A DNA stretch of 64,000 bases from Limosilactobacillus ingluviei DSM 15946 (GCF_001435775.1 NZ_AZFK01000016.1:19346-83345), one strand, 5' to 3'; counted from the first letter of the stretch, positions 45,013-55,954 are shown. Notes: a model not told the origin generated them from the sequence alone. Made by a program: numbers and translations.

Positions 45013-45525
45013 TTAAACTTGGCAGGGTAACTCGAGTTGGGCTTTGGCCAACACGTGGCCGCGCAGGGCGCGCCGCAGGTCGTTTAACCAAAAGCCTGGG
45101 GCCAACTGTAGCTGCTCATCGAGGGCGTACACCGTTAACGTATAGGCGTGGGCTTTATCCGGGGGCTGTGGGCCGGTATAACCGGTCGTCACGCTCGTTG
45201 GCCGGGGCGCAAAGGCATTGGCATTGCTGTTCTTGCCTTGGATGAACTGGGCGGCCAACTTCGGCTCTCGGCTGGCAGTTTCCGGAATGGTCAGCCAAGT
45301 CGCGGGCAGGTTGGCCGCTAACCAGTGGACCCAAGGAAAACCACAGACGGGCGTGGCATCAAAATCGATTAAGCTGAGGGCAAACGCTTGGGTAGCGGTT
45401 GGCGCCTCAGTGATTGTAATCGGAAACGAGCGGACCGGAACTCCTGCCAAAAAATCGGTTGCGTCAGCGTGCTTGGTAAAGCGGGCGGGTAAAAAGCCAT
45501 CCGTTAGAGGGACTGTAATTTTCAT
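45013..45525 (-). CDS. YbhB/YbcL-family (PEBP-like) protein
   Basis: A 170-residue protein of the phosphatidylethanolamine-binding-protein fold. FALSLIDFDATPVCGFPWVHWLAANLPA is the ligand-pocket region and TSVTTGYTGPQPPDKAHAYTLTVYALD the typical second motif. The bacterial function is not established. No signal peptide, so it is cytoplasmic. Confidence 0.88.
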   Translation of the reverse strand: MKITVPLTDGFLPARFTKHADATDFLAGVPVRSFPITITEAPTATQAFALSLIDFDATPVCGFPWVHWLAANLPATWLTIPETASREPKLAAQFIQGKNSNANAFAPRPTSVTTGYTGPQPPDKAHAYTLTVYALDEQLQLAPGFWLNDLRRALRGHVLAKAQLELPCQV

Positions 45526-45591
45526 TTTCTCACACCCTTTCTAAAGTTTATTATACGCGTTTGATTATAAGTTGCCGGAAATTTCTGGTAG

Positions 45592-46539
45592 TTAGTTAGG
45601 AGCGACTTGTACCAACCGCTGTAAGGCGTGAGCAAAATGGTGCCCTAAAGTCAGGGAACCGGCTTGGTCAGGGTGCAGACCATCAATCGTGCTAGCGGAC
45701 CAGGCTGCCGTTTCGATTACCGGCCAGTGGAATTGTTGCCCAAAAGCGCGGAGTTCGGGGGCCCAAGTTTGGGTAAAAGGAATCATCAGCGCAATCTGGC
45801 TCGTGGTAACGGTGGCAAGTTGCCGGAAGTAAGTTGCCATGGCTTGTTGGACTTGGCGGCGCGGGTAGCGACGGTCGTTAACCCCGAGGGCCACAATCAG
45901 CCACGGGGTCTGAATTGCGGGCGCCAAGTGTGTCGCATCGGTTTGCGTAAGCCACGCCAAAGCTGGTGGGACGCCCCCGGTCCCGGGACGGACAAACCCA
46001 GCGGCCGAATAAGCAATTCGGTTGAGCGGTTGGTGCAATAAGTCGCTGGCCACTCCGACATAGTTGCTTTCGGCCCGGTAATCAGCGCTGGCGTGTTTTC
46101 CGGCCACCCAACAGCCGGCGGTAATTGAATCGCCGATGATGGTTGCGACCGGGGCCGGGGGCTGGGGTGACCATTGAGCGTGCTCAGCACAAGCCAGGGC
46201 TTGCAAGGCAAAGCCTTGGTGGCCAGCCCAGACTTGGTCTAAATCACAGTTGCCGGCGGTCATTAACGTGACGTGCGCTACAGCTGGCAGGGCGAAAGTG
46301 ACGGGCGCCCCAGCTACAAACCGTTGCCACGGCCCGTGGTTGATCCGCACGGCCCAGGATTGCGCCGGACTATGCGGATGGGCCCGATTGGGGGCATGGA
46401 TAATCAGAAAGGGACTGGCGGAAAGCGTAAAGGTCAGTGTTTGGCCCAGCAAAGGGGTGGTTAAGCACCCCGCTAGCAGTTGCCACCGGCTGCCGGGGCT
46501 GGTGGCGGTCATCAACTTAGTGGGGGAAATGATTTGCAT
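45592..46539 (-). CDS. SGNH/GDSL-type hydrolase with N-terminal beta domain
   Basis: A 315-residue esterase of the SGNH clan. The catalytic blocks are GDSIT (Ser), GVND (Asn) and DGLHPDQ (Asp/His). A beta-rich domain of about 120 residues precedes the hydrolase, as in carbohydrate esterase-like members, but no signal peptide is present. ATG 46539 lies behind GGAAGG; longer frames would start within the galK control region. It is divergent from galK. The substrate is unknown. Confidence 0.85.
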   Translation of the reverse strand: MQIISPTKLMTATSPGSRWQLLAGCLTTPLLGQTLTFTLSASPFLIIHAPNRAHPHSPAQSWAVRINHGPWQRFVAGAPVTFALPAVAHVTLMTAGNCDLDQVWAGHQGFALQALACAEHAQWSPQPPAPVATIIGDSITAGCWVAGKHASADYRAESNYVGVASDLLHQPLNRIAYSAAGFVRPGTGGVPPALAWLTQTDATHLAPAIQTPWLIVALGVNDRRYPRRQVQQAMATYFRQLATVTTSQIALMIPFTQTWAPELRAFGQQFHWPVIETAAWSASTIDGLHPDQAGSLTLGHHFAHALQRLVQVAPN

Positions 46540-46615
46540 AATGTTTACCTTCCTTTCCTTTATTATATCGAAAAGACCGGTCCGGCAATGGGTGGCGCGA
46601 AATTTTTTCAAAAAA

Positions 46616-46682
46616 TGTAAGCGCTACCTTGACCGGGCGGAGAAAGCAGTGTACCATTAATTTTAGTAAAGTTTTATTAAAA
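46616..46682 (+). promoter_or_regulatory. galK-galT-galR promoter with cre and GalR-type operator
   Basis: A cre-like site TGTAAGCGCTACCT (46616-46629) adjoins TTGACC (46629-46634), and TACCAT (46652-46657) is 17 bases further. Downstream the palindrome TTTTAGTAAA-GT-TTTATTAAAA (46661-46682) could hold GalR. The same half-site and cre recur in front of the galactoside symporter. Confidence 0.7.
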
Positions 46683-46711
46683 CTCACCAGGAGATTTTTG
46701 GAGGTTATGTC

Positions 46712-47878
46712 ATGAAGAAGGAAGAACTGCTGCAAAGCTATGAAGCAACCTTTCACACGGCGGGACAGGATGTCTTTTTCTCCCCCGGTCGGATCAATGT
46801 AATCGGGGAACACACTGATTATAACGGGGGCCGGGTCTTCCCGTGTGCCATCAGCTTAGGTACTTTTGCGGCCTACGGACCCCGGGATGACGACGAAGTG
46901 CACTTGGCCTCGTTGAACATGGATGGCAAAGTAGTCAGCTTCAAGCTTGATGACGACCAACCAGAAACTGATGACGACAAGCAATGGGCCAACTACTTCA
47001 AGGGGATGTTGGTTTACTTAAAGCAAGCGGGACACCAAATTGGTCATGGTTTTAACCTTTTGGTACACGGGAATCTGCCGTACGGGGCCGGGTTATCTTC
47101 GTCGGCTTCGATTGAAATGCTGATGGGGGAAGTCTTAAAGGAAGAATTTAACCTGACAATTGACCAAGTGGACTTGGTTAAGTTGGGTCAAAAGACGGAA
47201 AATGACTTTGTGGGCTTGAACTCCGGGATCATGGACCAGTTTGCCGTGGGGATGGGGAAGAAGGACAATGCCATCTTCTTAGACTGCAACACCCTGGAAT
47301 ACAAGTACATGCCATTGGAACTGGGTGATTACGAAATCGTGATCATGAGTACCAATAAGAAGCACTCCCTGGCTGGTTCAGCTTATAACGAACGGGTGGC
47401 TCAATGTCAAGAAGCCGTTAAGCGGCTGCAACAAAAGCTCGACATCCAAACCCTGGGGGAATTGGATGCCGAAACCTTTGACGAATACTCCTACCTCATC
47501 AATGATGATGTTTTACTGCGGCGGGCGCGGCACGCGGTCTTTGAAAATGAACGAACGGTCAAGGCGACCGAAGCCATGCAAGCCGGCGACCTGGCAAAGT
47601 TAGGCCGCTTAATCAACGCTTCGCACGTTTCCCTGCACTTTGATTACGAAGTTTCCGGGATGGAATTAGACACCTTAGCCGAAGCTGCTTGGCAACAACC
47701 AGGTGTTTTAGGGGCCCGGATGATCGGGGGCGGCTTTGCCGGCAGTGCCATCGCGATCGTTAAGAAGGATCAAGCGGAAAACTTGAAGGAACAAGTCGGC
47801 AAGATCTACGAAGCCAAGGTGGGCTATGCTGCTAGCTTCTACGATGCTGAAATCGTGGATGGGCCACACAAGCTGTAA
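46712..47878 (+). CDS. galK: Galactokinase
   Basis: Phosphorylates galactose to galactose-1-phosphate, the first Leloir step. GRINVIGEHTDYNGGRVFPCA is the galactose-binding signature, GLSSSASIEMLMG the ATP-binding GHMP loop, and GGGFAGSAIAIV the third motif. The 388 residues are the family's normal length. It heads the gal operon; galE is not in the window. Confidence 0.97.
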   Translation: MKKEELLQSYEATFHTAGQDVFFSPGRINVIGEHTDYNGGRVFPCAISLGTFAAYGPRDDDEVHLASLNMDGKVVSFKLDDDQPETDDDKQWANYFKGMLVYLKQAGHQIGHGFNLLVHGNLPYGAGLSSSASIEMLMGEVLKEEFNLTIDQVDLVKLGQKTENDFVGLNSGIMDQFAVGMGKKDNAIFLDCNTLEYKYMPLELGDYEIVIMSTNKKHSLAGSAYNERVAQCQEAVKRLQQKLDIQTLGELDAETFDEYSYLINDDVLLRRARHAVFENERTVKATEAMQAGDLAKLGRLINASHVSLHFDYEVSGMELDTLAEAAWQQPGVLGARMIGGGFAGSAIAIVKKDQAENLKEQVGKIYEAKVGYAASFYDAEIVDGPHKL

Positions 47879-47924
47879 AATGACTAACGGCCATTGGTAA
47901 ATTAAGAAATTGCATGCAAATAGA

Positions 47925-47965
47925 TGACGCCTTAGCGCCGCTGGCGGTTAGGGCGCCATTTTAGC
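47925..47965 (+). terminator. Hairpin between galK and galT
   Basis: CGCCTTAGCGCC pairs imperfectly with GGCGGTTAGGGCG, followed by a short T run (TTTTAG). It may attenuate transcription or protect mRNA ends. Confidence 0.5.
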
Positions 47966-47999
47966 TTAAGGCGCAAACTGAATAAGAGAGGGAAGTATC

Positions 48000-49451
48000 A
48001 TGGGTGTAATTAAAGCATATGCACAAGCGACAATTGAAGCCGGGGCCTTTGAACCCTTAGACCAAGTTTATGTTGAAAATAAGATTCGGGCCCTGGTCGG
48101 GGATGAAGATGTACCCGCTAAAGCCGGTAAGCTGGTGCCGCAGCTGGTCGAATTAGCGGTTCAACGGGGCAAGATTGAAGACGGGCAGACGGCGCGGGAA
48201 ATCTTGAATGATCAGCTCTATGACTTGATGACCCCGACCCCGAGTGCGGTCAACCACGCTTTTTGGCAAAAGCACACGGTCGCGCCAGCGGCGGCCACTG
48301 ATTGGTTCTACCAGTTATGTACCAGCAATGATTACGTCAAAGTTGACGCGATTCAAAAGAACGTGGCCTTTACGGAGACGGTGGCCGACGGCAACGAGCT
48401 GGAAATTACGATCAACCTGTCCAAACCGGAAAAGGACCCGAAGGCAATTGCGGCGGCCGCCCATGATACGGCGAAAAAATACCCGCAATGCGCGCTGTGC
48501 TTAGAAAATGAAGGCTACTTGGGTCGCTTGGGGCAGGCGGCCCGGAGCAATCACCGGATTATCCGGCTAAACGTTGGCGGCCATTCGTGGGGGATGCAAT
48601 ATTCACCATATGCGTACTTTAATGAACACTGTATTTTCTTAGACACCAAGCACGAACCGATGAAAATTGATCAGCAGACCTTGATCAACCTGGTGGAAAT
48701 TGAGCGGCAGTTCCCCCACTATTTTGTGGGCAGCAACGCCGATTTGCCAATTGTAGGGGGCTCAATGTTGGCCCACGAACACTACCAAGGCGGCCGCCAC
48801 GTTTTCCCAATGATGAAGGCGAAGATCAAGCAGGAACTGGCTTTCCCGGCCTATCCAGCGGTTCAGGCGGGGGTTGTGGACTGGCCAATGAGCGACATTC
48901 GCTTGCGCAGTGAAGACACCAATCAGTTGATTCAACTGGGGACGCACATTATGGCCGTATGGAACCACTATGATGACGCCAGCTTGCAAATTCAAGCCGT
49001 TGATGCGGCGGGTACGCGTCATCACACCGTAACGCCAATCATGCACCGGGAAGGCGCGGAGTATGTCTTAGATCTGGTCTTACGTGATAATAATACGACC
49101 GACCAGTACCCACTGGGGATCTTCCACCCCCACCAGAAACTTTGGCACATCAAGAAAGAAAACATTGGCTTGATTGAAGTGATGGGGCGGGCCATCTTAC
49201 CGGCCCGGCTGAAGGACGAACTGCACGAAGTGAAGCAATTCTGGCTGAACGCCCCGAACCAAATTGCCGCTGCTCATTTGCCGTGGGCCAAGGAAGTGGC
49301 CGCCCGACGCGCAATTACGGTGGAAAATGTCGATCAGGTCCTGCACGAAGAAGTCGCACAAGTCTTTAGCGATGTCTTAGCGGATGCGGGGGTCTTCAAG
49401 AATGATCCAGCGGGGGAAGCCGGCTGGCGGCGGTTCTTGCAAAACTTGTAG
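48000..49451 (+). CDS. galT: UDP-glucose-hexose-1-phosphate uridylyltransferase (type 2)
   Basis: Exchanges galactose-1-phosphate with UDP-glucose, the second Leloir step. The 483 residues and the sequences GVIKAYAQATIEAGAFEPLDQVYVENKI and GGSMLAHEHYQGGRHVFPM identify the long Firmicute GalT, which differs from the HxH enzyme of enterobacteria. It follows galK by 121 bases and precedes galR by 49. GAGAGGGA precedes its ATG. Confidence 0.95.
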   Translation: MGVIKAYAQATIEAGAFEPLDQVYVENKIRALVGDEDVPAKAGKLVPQLVELAVQRGKIEDGQTAREILNDQLYDLMTPTPSAVNHAFWQKHTVAPAAATDWFYQLCTSNDYVKVDAIQKNVAFTETVADGNELEITINLSKPEKDPKAIAAAAHDTAKKYPQCALCLENEGYLGRLGQAARSNHRIIRLNVGGHSWGMQYSPYAYFNEHCIFLDTKHEPMKIDQQTLINLVEIERQFPHYFVGSNADLPIVGGSMLAHEHYQGGRHVFPMMKAKIKQELAFPAYPAVQAGVVDWPMSDIRLRSEDTNQLIQLGTHIMAVWNHYDDASLQIQAVDAAGTRHHTVTPIMHREGAEYVLDLVLRDNNTTDQYPLGIFHPHQKLWHIKKENIGLIEVMGRAILPARLKDELHEVKQFWLNAPNQIAAAHLPWAKEVAARRAITVENVDQVLHEEVAQVFSDVLADAGVFKNDPAGEAGWRRFLQNL

Positions 49452-49476
49452 TCTTGTAAGACAATAAGAACGTTAA

Positions 49477-50487
<1,011 letters not shown>

Positions 50488-50507
50488 TTAAAAATTCGCT
50501 AATGCTA

Positions 50508-50551
50508 AAGGGGTGGAAAGCAAATGTTATTTTGCTTCCCACCCCCCTTTA
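50508..50551. terminator. Terminator after galR, related to the hairpin at 40398
   Basis: GGGGTGG-A-AAGCAAA pairs with TTTGCTT-C-CCACCCC, giving 14 pairs with one mismatch, flanked by AAA and TTT. Confidence 0.75.
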
Positions 50552-50566
50552 GTTATTGGAAGATGT

Positions 50567-50608
50567 AAAAACAGCAGGTAACCACTGATCTGATTACCTG
50601 CTGTTTTT
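50567..50608. terminator. Bidirectional terminator between galR and the alpha-galactosidase gene
   Basis: AAAAACAGCAGGTAA pairs perfectly with TTACCTGCTGTTTTT around a 12-base loop. Confidence 0.9.
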
Positions 50609-50622
50609 GTTAGATTAACGCC

Positions 50623-52842
50623 CTAATCAACGGCTTTAACCACGAAGAGGTGGGCGTAGAAGTCGGCCGGATCCTTTTCGGGTTGGGTCCGGTCCATGAC
50701 CCGGGCCACAAAGTAGCCGGCGTTCATTAATTCGGCCCCGGAGTAAGTTTCCGGATCGTCATTGACTTGGTAGGTCTTTTCTGGTGCCAAGCCCTTGAAG
50801 TAGTAGCGAATGTAGCCAGGGTTGGCTTCGTTGAGGATTTGGAAGCGGGCCCCAATCGCTTCGGTTTGGTCATCGTTCACGACTTCCCAACCATAAACGT
50901 TCGCGCTGGTATCCGGCGTTTCCAAACGGTAGAAGGTCCCAAATTGGAAGAGGGCCCGGTGTTGCTTGTAAAAGGCGACCTGATCCTTGATCGTCGCTTG
51001 CTCGGCCGCACTGAGCTTGGTAATATCCAGTTCGTAACCAAAGTCACCAAAGTAAGCCACCTTGGCGCGGGTATCAATGGAGGTTACCCGGGCGACTTGA
51101 TCATTTGGAACGGCTGAGACGTGCGCCCCCCACATGTTTTGGGTGTAACCATAGGAGGTCCCATCTTGGATCTTGATCCGTTCGATGGCGTCGGTGTCAT
51201 CACTGGCCCAGGCTTGGGGCGCATAGTACATCATCCCGAGGTCAAAGCGCCCACCACCCGAAGCACAGGATTCGAAGAGGACGTTCGGGTAAGCCGTCGT
51301 CAACCGGGCGTAGAGTTGGTAGACACCGAGGATGTAACGGTGGGCAAATTCCAGCTGTTGGTCGGCGGGTAGGGCGGCGCCGTACATTTCGGTGATGCTG
51401 CGGTTCATGTCCCACTTGATGTAATCCAATTGGGTGGCTTCAATCACAGCACTGATCTTGGCGACCAGGTAATCGACGACTTCTGGCCGGCTCATGTCGA
51501 GGACAAATTGGTGGCGGGCCGGGGTCGCCGTGCGGTTTGGCGTAGCAATCATCCAATCAGGGTGGTCGGTGTGCAGTTGACTGTCTAAGGAAATCATTTC
51601 GGGTTCAAACCACAACCCAAACTTCAGGCCCAAGTCGTGCACGCGTTGGGCAAAACCGCCGATGCCGTGGTTAAATTTCTTTTCATCAGTAAACCAGTCG
51701 CCTAAGCTGGTGTGGTCATCATCGCGGTGGCCAAACCAACCATCGTCAAGGACAAACATTTCAATCCCCAGTTCCTTGGCCCGCTTGACAATTGGCATCA
51801 GTTTATCTTCAGTAAAGTCCATGAAGGTAGCTTCCCAGTTGTTAATCAGGATCGGCCGTTCTTGCTTTACGAAGCGCGGGTTTAAGAGGTGGTGGTTATA
51901 GAAGCGCCCCAGTTGTTGACTGAGGGCGTTTAGCCCGTTTGACGTGTAGGTCAGCACGGCTTCGGGAGTTTGGAAAGTTGCGTCCGTCTTTAAGTGCCAG
52001 CCAAATTCCAGGGGGTTGATCCCAACGAGCACCCGGGTAGTGTCAAATTGGTCGACTTCAATTTCATCCTTGAAGTTGCCAGAATAAATGAAGTTAAAGC
52101 CAAAAGCGGCCCCGTGGTTGTTATCAGTGTGCGGCCGGGCCAGGATAAAGAAGGGGTTTTCCTGGTGGCTGGAGTGACCGCGGGCAGATTCAATACTTTG
52201 GGAGCCGGGCCGCAGGTGATTGCGGTAGAGGTGCCGTTCGCGACTCCAAGTGCCCGAGAATTGCAGGAAGTCATAATCGGCGTCCGGTAAGTCAAGTTGG
52301 GCACTCATCGCCCGGTTAATGAAGACCGGGGTGCCGTGGTTAGTGAAGGTGGCGCTGCGGACCAGGACGTCTTCTTGTTCAAAGACGGTGTAGTGCAAGG
52401 CTAATTCGAGGTGTAAAAGGTGGTCAACCAGCTTGACGGTCAGCGTCTGACTGTCGTGATGGTCATCGTCGAAACTGGCCGGCAGGTCGCCTAAGCGCTC
52501 CTTGCCCTCACTCAGCTCATAGCCGGCGTAGTCAAATTCGGTGATGCGGGAACCATTTGGCCCGGTAATTTGGTAAGCTGGGGTCCGGTAATCCCCCTTC
52601 CCAAAGCTGGCGTATTCTTGCTTGATCATCTCCAATTGGAAATCGGTTTGTTCTTCGCTTAAGGTGTTGGTACAGTCGTGTTCTTCCATCCGGGTCAGGT
52701 TAGGGTAGGCGGCTTTGACCGGGATCCGGTCGCCATAGTAAATTTGCCCTAGCTCACCGTTTTCCAAAACCCGAAAAATATAACTGGTATGGGCGGTTTG
52801 CAAATGGAACAGGTTCGTCGCTTCATTGACGTGAATACTCAT
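50623..52842 (-). CDS. Alpha-galactosidase (GH36)
   Basis: Hydrolyses alpha-1,6-galactosides such as melibiose, raffinose and stachyose in the cytoplasm. The 739 residues have the GH36 plan: an N-terminal beta-supersandwich, then a TIM barrel with the nucleophile Asp in IKWDMNRSITEM and the acid/base Asp in ASDDTDAIERI; SCASGGGRFDLGM lies between. No signal peptide. It is downstream of the symporter in one operon, with an attenuator hairpin between. GAAAGGATGG precedes ATG 52842. Confidence 0.95.
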   Translation of the reverse strand: MSIHVNEATNLFHLQTAHTSYIFRVLENGELGQIYYGDRIPVKAAYPNLTRMEEHDCTNTLSEEQTDFQLEMIKQEYASFGKGDYRTPAYQITGPNGSRITEFDYAGYELSEGKERLGDLPASFDDDHHDSQTLTVKLVDHLLHLELALHYTVFEQEDVLVRSATFTNHGTPVFINRAMSAQLDLPDADYDFLQFSGTWSRERHLYRNHLRPGSQSIESARGHSSHQENPFFILARPHTDNNHGAAFGFNFIYSGNFKDEIEVDQFDTTRVLVGINPLEFGWHLKTDATFQTPEAVLTYTSNGLNALSQQLGRFYNHHLLNPRFVKQERPILINNWEATFMDFTEDKLMPIVKRAKELGIEMFVLDDGWFGHRDDDHTSLGDWFTDEKKFNHGIGGFAQRVHDLGLKFGLWFEPEMISLDSQLHTDHPDWMIATPNRTATPARHQFVLDMSRPEVVDYLVAKISAVIEATQLDYIKWDMNRSITEMYGAALPADQQLEFAHRYILGVYQLYARLTTAYPNVLFESCASGGGRFDLGMMYYAPQAWASDDTDAIERIKIQDGTSYGYTQNMWGAHVSAVPNDQVARVTSIDTRAKVAYFGDFGYELDITKLSAAEQATIKDQVAFYKQHRALFQFGTFYRLETPDTSANVYGWEVVNDDQTEAIGARFQILNEANPGYIRYYFKGLAPEKTYQVNDDPETYSGAELMNAGYFVARVMDRTQPEKDPADFYAHLFVVKAVD

Positions 52843-52859
52843 GGTTAACCATCCTTTCG

Positions 52860-52892
52860 AAAAAACGGACCCGAGTAGTTATTCGGATCCGT
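52860..52892 (-). terminator. Attenuator between symporter and alpha-galactosidase genes
   Basis: Minus-strand ACGGATCCGA pairs with TCGGGTCCGT (one G-U), followed by TTTTTT. It would lower enzyme output compared with the symporter. Confidence 0.75.
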
Positions 52893-52919
52893 CTTGTCAT
52901 CAAACGTGCGTCAGCTTAA

Positions 52920-54854
52920 TTATTTGCTTTTGATTTCTCCCAGGGTTTCGCCGTGCTTAACGTCGCCACTTTCCTTGGTAAATTGCAAGTCGTAAGCTGG
53001 GGTATCAGCCGACTTGGTAAAGGCAATCATGACCGTGTCATCATGCCCAGCTTGGGTAATTGCAGGTGCCCAGAATTCAATCAGCTTGTCGCCGGCCTTG
53101 ACGTGTTGGCCCTTTTCAACGTAACTGATAAAGCCAGTACCCCGCATTTGGATCGTGTCGACCCCAACGTGAATCAGGACCGGGACTCCGTTTTCGCTGC
53201 GTAACCCGATCGCGTGGCGCGTCGTTGGGAAGTCAGCGACTACTTCCCCATCAAATGGGGCGAAGATTTGGCCGTCGGCTGGCTTAATGGCAATCCCTTG
53301 GCCCATTTCACCGCTGGCAAAGGCCGGGGCAGAAACGGAGCTTAATGGGGCCACTTGACCATCAACAGGGGCTTGGAAGGCCACCGTTGTCACGTCGGTT
53401 TCGGCAATCGCGGCTGCTTCGCTTTCGCCTTCCAAGTGCTTGTGCCAAGTCTTTTCCAATTCTTCCACGATTTCCGCGTGCATCTTTTCGTCCAGCTTAA
53501 CCTTGCGGGCAAAGACCAAGACCCCAAGGATCATCAAGGCAGCTGGTACCAAGAACATCGTGGACTTGAAGACAACCACCCCGTGGGTAGTAATGTCGGC
53601 AAAGGTGTGACCAGAAATCATGCCAGCAGCGGCGGCAGTCGCACCGACTACCCCACCGGCGACGGCGCCCCCGAACTTATCGAGCAGCGGCCGGACAGAC
53701 AGGATGACCCCTTCGTCCCGGTGACCGATCTTTAATTGACCGTATTCAACCGAGTCGGTAATAATCATCAAAACAACCAAGAAGATCAGTGGTTGTGGCA
53801 GCATGAAGATGACCCCACCGGCGATGACCATTGGTAAGGACTTGCCGGCAAAGGCGAAGAGCAACAGCCCAATCAGCATTACCAAAATGGAGTAGAAGAA
53901 GACCTTGCGCCGGCTAAACTTCTTTGCCAGACTTGGGAAGAGCGAAACCGTCACGACCCCGATCAGCCCGTTGATTAAGGCGTATAGGGTGTAGGTGCTA
54001 GCCTTCCCCAGAATGTAGGTGAAGTAGTACAGTTGGAAGGAATTCATAATTTGAATCCCGGTCGTGTACAGGACGTAAGTTAAGGAAATCGCCATCAGTT
54101 GGTCGTTGTGGATCAAGACCCCAATCACCTTCCCGAAGGTCGTCTTTTCCGTGTTCTTCCGCAGTTCGTTGTCCTTTTCGTGAGTGAAGATCCCCACCCC
54201 GATGGAAGTTACGGCCGCAATCGTTGCGATGATCGCAGCAAAGGCGAACCAACCGCGGCTGTCCCCGGAGCCCCCGTTGGATTGGAGGGAGAAGAAGAGA
54301 ACGATCGGCATCACGATCACCCCAACTAATTGGCCCCCTAAAGTGGAACCAACCCGGGCGAAGGTAGCCGTCTTTTCCCGTTCAGCGGAGTCAAATGAAA
54401 TGGCCGGAATCATTCCCCAGAACGCAATATCGTTAAAGGAATAGAAGATATCCATCAAAATGTAAAGAATTGCAAAGACAATCAAGTACAGCCATGGGTT
54501 CTTGTAAGTCAAGCCCCCCATGTCCGTAAACAGAATCGCAATTGCGACGGCGGAAACAATCCCACCACCAACAACCCAAGGCTTAAAGTGGCCCCATTTG
54601 GTGGTGGTGTTATCGATCACGTTCCCAATGAACGGGTCGATTGCCAATTCCACAATCCGTAAGATCATAATCGTCATGGAGATGAAGTAAACCATGCGGG
54701 TCGCTTCACCCCCGGCATTGCTACTGAACAGGTGTCCAGTAACGAACATCATAAAGTAAGTCGAGAGCATCCCGTAGAACATATCGTGCCCAAACGCACC
54801 GAATGAATACGCGATCCGGGAACTCATCGTCTTGCCTGAGCTGCCATCACTCAT
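52920..54854 (-). CDS. Galactoside:proton symporter with C-terminal EIIA domain (GPH family)
   Basis: A LacS/RafP-type transporter of 644 residues. Residues 1 to about 470 form 12 membrane segments of the GPH family (SFGAFGHDMFYGMLSTYFMMFVTGHLF). A linker leads to a PTS EIIA-Glc-like domain with the phosphorylatable His in VPVLIHVGVDTIQMRG, through which HPr can modulate uptake. ATG 54854 follows GAGGAGG. Next to alpha-galactosidase it most likely imports melibiose or raffinose; lactose is also possible. Confidence 0.92.
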   Translation of the reverse strand: MSDGSSGKTMSSRIAYSFGAFGHDMFYGMLSTYFMMFVTGHLFSSNAGGEATRMVYFISMTIMILRIVELAIDPFIGNVIDNTTTKWGHFKPWVVGGGIVSAVAIAILFTDMGGLTYKNPWLYLIVFAILYILMDIFYSFNDIAFWGMIPAISFDSAEREKTATFARVGSTLGGQLVGVIVMPIVLFFSLQSNGGSGDSRGWFAFAAIIATIAAVTSIGVGIFTHEKDNELRKNTEKTTFGKVIGVLIHNDQLMAISLTYVLYTTGIQIMNSFQLYYFTYILGKASTYTLYALINGLIGVVTVSLFPSLAKKFSRRKVFFYSILVMLIGLLLFAFAGKSLPMVIAGGVIFMLPQPLIFLVVLMIITDSVEYGQLKIGHRDEGVILSVRPLLDKFGGAVAGGVVGATAAAAGMISGHTFADITTHGVVVFKSTMFLVPAALMILGVLVFARKVKLDEKMHAEIVEELEKTWHKHLEGESEAAAIAETDVTTVAFQAPVDGQVAPLSSVSAPAFASGEMGQGIAIKPADGQIFAPFDGEVVADFPTTRHAIGLRSENGVPVLIHVGVDTIQMRGTGFISYVEKGQHVKAGDKLIEFWAPAITQAGHDDTVMIAFTKSADTPAYDLQFTKESGDVKHGETLGEIKSK

Positions 54855-54907
54855 TAATCCGTACCTCCTCAAAAAACAAAATACGCAAATACCGTTTACA
54901 TTTAAGT

Positions 54908-54960
54908 ATCTTAAGCGCTTACATAAGATTGGTCAATGGTTTTTACTAAAATTTTTACTC
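54908..54960 (-). promoter_or_regulatory. Promoter of the symporter operon, with cre and GalR-type half-sites
   Basis: Minus strand TTGACC (54931-54936), 17 bases, TAAGAT (54908-54913). A cre TGTAAGCGCTTAAG (54910-54923) overlaps spacer and -10. Upstream lies ATTTTAGTAAAAA, matching the galK operator half-site. It has the same -35 hexamer as galK. Confidence 0.75.
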
Positions 54961-55056
54961 ATTTTTTTGGTCCGGTCCACTGAAAGGACGGTGAGCTAGC
55001 CCAGCAACCCTAGTAAAAAATCGGCTCACGCTAAAGCGCGGCCGGTTGACTGGAAA

Positions 55057-55740
55057 CTAATTTTTAATGTCGAGGTGGTGGTGCAAAATCGGCAAAAAGT
55101 GTTTGTCAGCCCAACCGATAATGGCCCCCTGAGTCAAGATATTGTACAAAGTGCCCCAGCCGAAGGAAAAGAGCTGGTGGGTAAAGGCGAAGACCAGCAG
55201 GACTAAGGCGAGCGGGGGCACATTACTGAGCCACTGGGAAGTTACCGGCGAACCGTGTAAAAAGCGGAAGCGCAAAATATACGGCATGTCATCATTGGGG
55301 TGCATGATTAAATTAGCGCGTTGGTAAAGCGAAACGGCACACGCTACCCCAAACAAACCAATGACATCAAAAGCGATCCGCCATCCCAACGGTAAGGTCG
55401 GAACGCCCAGGGCAACAAAGATCCGCTCAAAGAAGGCCAGCAAATAGGAAAAGGGAGTAATAAACAGGAGGTTGCGCACTAAGCGAAAGTAGTCAAAGCG
55501 GCCTAATAACAGTAAATTGACAAAGGCGACGATCACCCCTTCTAAAAAGAGGATATTCCCGAGGGAAACGTGAAGCCACCCGCTCAAGCTAACAGCCGAA
55601 GCAGTCCAAATGGCACTCCCCAAATGGGTAGAGACCGTTAAAGCATTGAAGAAACTGTTGATTAAGATTGAAAGGGCCAAAAAGGCCAAGCGGCCGTTGA
55701 AGCTGTTGGCCCATCCGGCCGCCGGGCGTTGTGCTTGCAT
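55057..55740 (-). CDS. YczE/YitT-type membrane protein
   Basis: A 227-residue integral membrane protein with about five to six segments. FLALSILINSFFNALTVSTHLGSAIWTASAVSLS and the VAFVNLLLLGR stretch resemble the YczE/YyaS family of uncharacterised Firmicute proteins. It has an unusual hydrophilic loop (MHPNDDMPYILRFRFLHGSP). Function unknown. It lies alone, divergent from the glutamate symporter. Confidence 0.65.
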   Translation of the reverse strand: MQAQRPAAGWANSFNGRLAFLALSILINSFFNALTVSTHLGSAIWTASAVSLSGWLHVSLGNILFLEGVIVAFVNLLLLGRFDYFRLVRNLLFITPFSYLLAFFERIFVALGVPTLPLGWRIAFDVIGLFGVACAVSLYQRANLIMHPNDDMPYILRFRFLHGSPVTSQWLSNVPPLALVLLVFAFTHQLFSFGWGTLYNILTQGAIIGWADKHFLPILHHHLDIKN

Positions 55741-55903
55741 GGGGATCGCACCTTCCTTAACATAAAATTTAACATTGTCTACTCTACCACAGATTAAAGT
55801 GGTTGGCGGAAAAAGACCGCTAGAAATCAGTGTGCAAAAATTAGAAAACTGTGAGATAAAGCAGCAATCTTTTCACAGCTGATTTTAAACTTTTATCAAA
55901 CGT

Positions 55904-55932
55904 TTGGCGAATTGTGGTAAAGTAGATATAAA
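55904..55932 (+). promoter_or_regulatory. Promoter of the glutamate symporter-pepF operon
   Basis: TTGGCG (55904-55909), 17 bases, TATAAA (55927-55932), about 22 bases before the gene. Confidence 0.65.
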
Positions 55933-55954
55933 TGGATGAGATGGAGGAATGATC